Assembly: GCA_900764725.1 (NCBI GenBank)
Contig: CAAFPB010000202.1
Span: forward strand, 1 to 54,996
DNA from: an uncultured Catenibacterium sp.
GTDB lineage: Bacteria > Bacillota_I > Bacilli_A > Erysipelotrichales > Coprobacillaceae
DNA: 54,996 nt
Direction of reading: 5' to 3'
In this document: one piece after another, positions 54,663-54,996 of the stretch
Numbering within the stretch: position 1 is the first letter of the stretch
Layout: each line of letters opens with the position of its first letter
Program-made: the position numbers and the translations under genes
Notes under the pieces: generated by a model
What the model was told of the DNA's origin: nothing
The model's database searches: none
Seen by the model: only the letters and a program-made list of their open reading frames with translations

Positions 54663-54996
54663 TTACTTTTTCTTCTTAGCAGTAGATTTAAAATCATATC
54701 TATTTTTATTCTCTTTAGCAATTTTAAGTTTAGTATCAATATCGTACATTTTAACTTGTCTATCACGCTCTTTACTATAAGCATCTAACATAGTCTTTTG
54801 TTTATCATTATTAAGTTTTTCTTGTTCAACTCTTGAACGAGCTGTATCAAGTCTATCAAGACTATCTTCTCGAGTATCTTCATCCAAATCTTGATTATAA
54901 CTTAATAAATTAGCATCAGCTTTAATAAGCTCAATTTGTTGATTAATATAACCTTTAAGTTCTTCAGTCTTTCTATTTTCTTCTCCTTGAACTTGA
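54663..54996 (-). CDS. Probable portal protein, C-terminal part (runs off right edge)
   Basis: The frame is open to the right edge (about 110 codons) and encodes a highly charged helical tail: QGEENRKTEELKGYINQQ, then RVEQEKLNNDKQKTMLDAYSKERDRQV, ending KSTAKKKK. It directly precedes the scaffold and capsid genes, where the portal gene lies in crAss-like phages, and a charged coiled-coil tail fits the C-terminal barrel region of portals. The core of the protein is outside the window, so the name rests on order and composition. Confidence 0.55.
   Translation of the reverse strand, partial: QVQGEENRKTEELKGYINQQIELIKADANLLSYNQDLDEDTREDSLDRLDTARSRVEQEKLNNDKQKTMLDAYSKERDRQVKMYDIDTKLKIAKENKNRYDFKSTAKKKK

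Overview
This window is about 55 kb of the late (virion) gene block of a crAss-like phage (Crassvirales), the tailed podovirus-type phages of gut Bacteroidales. The main evidence is a clear crAss-type major capsid protein (490 aa), a P22 gp10-like tail-stabilisation ('muzzle') protein, very large virion cargo genes, and a giant open frame carrying the DxDxD (here DFDVD) active-site motif of the crAss-like virion RNA polymerase. The DNA is very AT-rich. Every gene I can support lies on the minus strand, so transcription runs from right to left, and no gene-free stretch exceeds about 180 bases.

In transcription order from the right edge: the C-terminus of a probable portal protein; a terminator; an acidic scaffold-like protein; the major capsid protein; three conserved structural proteins; a leaky-looking terminator; a small membrane protein and a 76-aa protein; then an appendage block with a 302-aa Ig/fibre-like protein, a 163-aa fibre-like protein and two very large fibre proteins (960 and 2751 aa). 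Both large fibre proteins carry a GH16-type glucanase domain with an intact ExDxE motif. The larger one adds PEGA repeats, a metallophosphoesterase-like domain, Ig-like domains and a BspA-like leucine-rich end.

Next come two small membrane proteins (holin candidates), an HTH-like protein, a terminator and a promoter-like site, and then a group of small virion or accessory proteins. After them lie the head-tail neck proteins, the muzzle protein, and four cargo genes that probably encode proteins ejected with the DNA: 185 aa; 947 aa with a GH24-like lysozyme domain; 889 aa; and 2534 aa with an HExxH zincin motif and a PD-(D/E)XK nuclease motif. A strong terminator separates these from the giant RNA polymerase gene, which runs off the left edge after at least 3946 codons.

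The likely logic is that the capsid and neck form the particle, the GH16 appendages bind or trim surface glycans, the cargo lysozyme and channel-like proteins breach the envelope, and the virion RNA polymerase starts early transcription in the cell.

The most unexpected signal is a GC-rich, imperfectly palindromic element of about 13-15 bp (core CTCTACGGGGGA). It is scattered at 11 places inside coding sequence, in both orientations and several reading frames, in an otherwise AT-rich genome. No known phage feature that I can name explains it.
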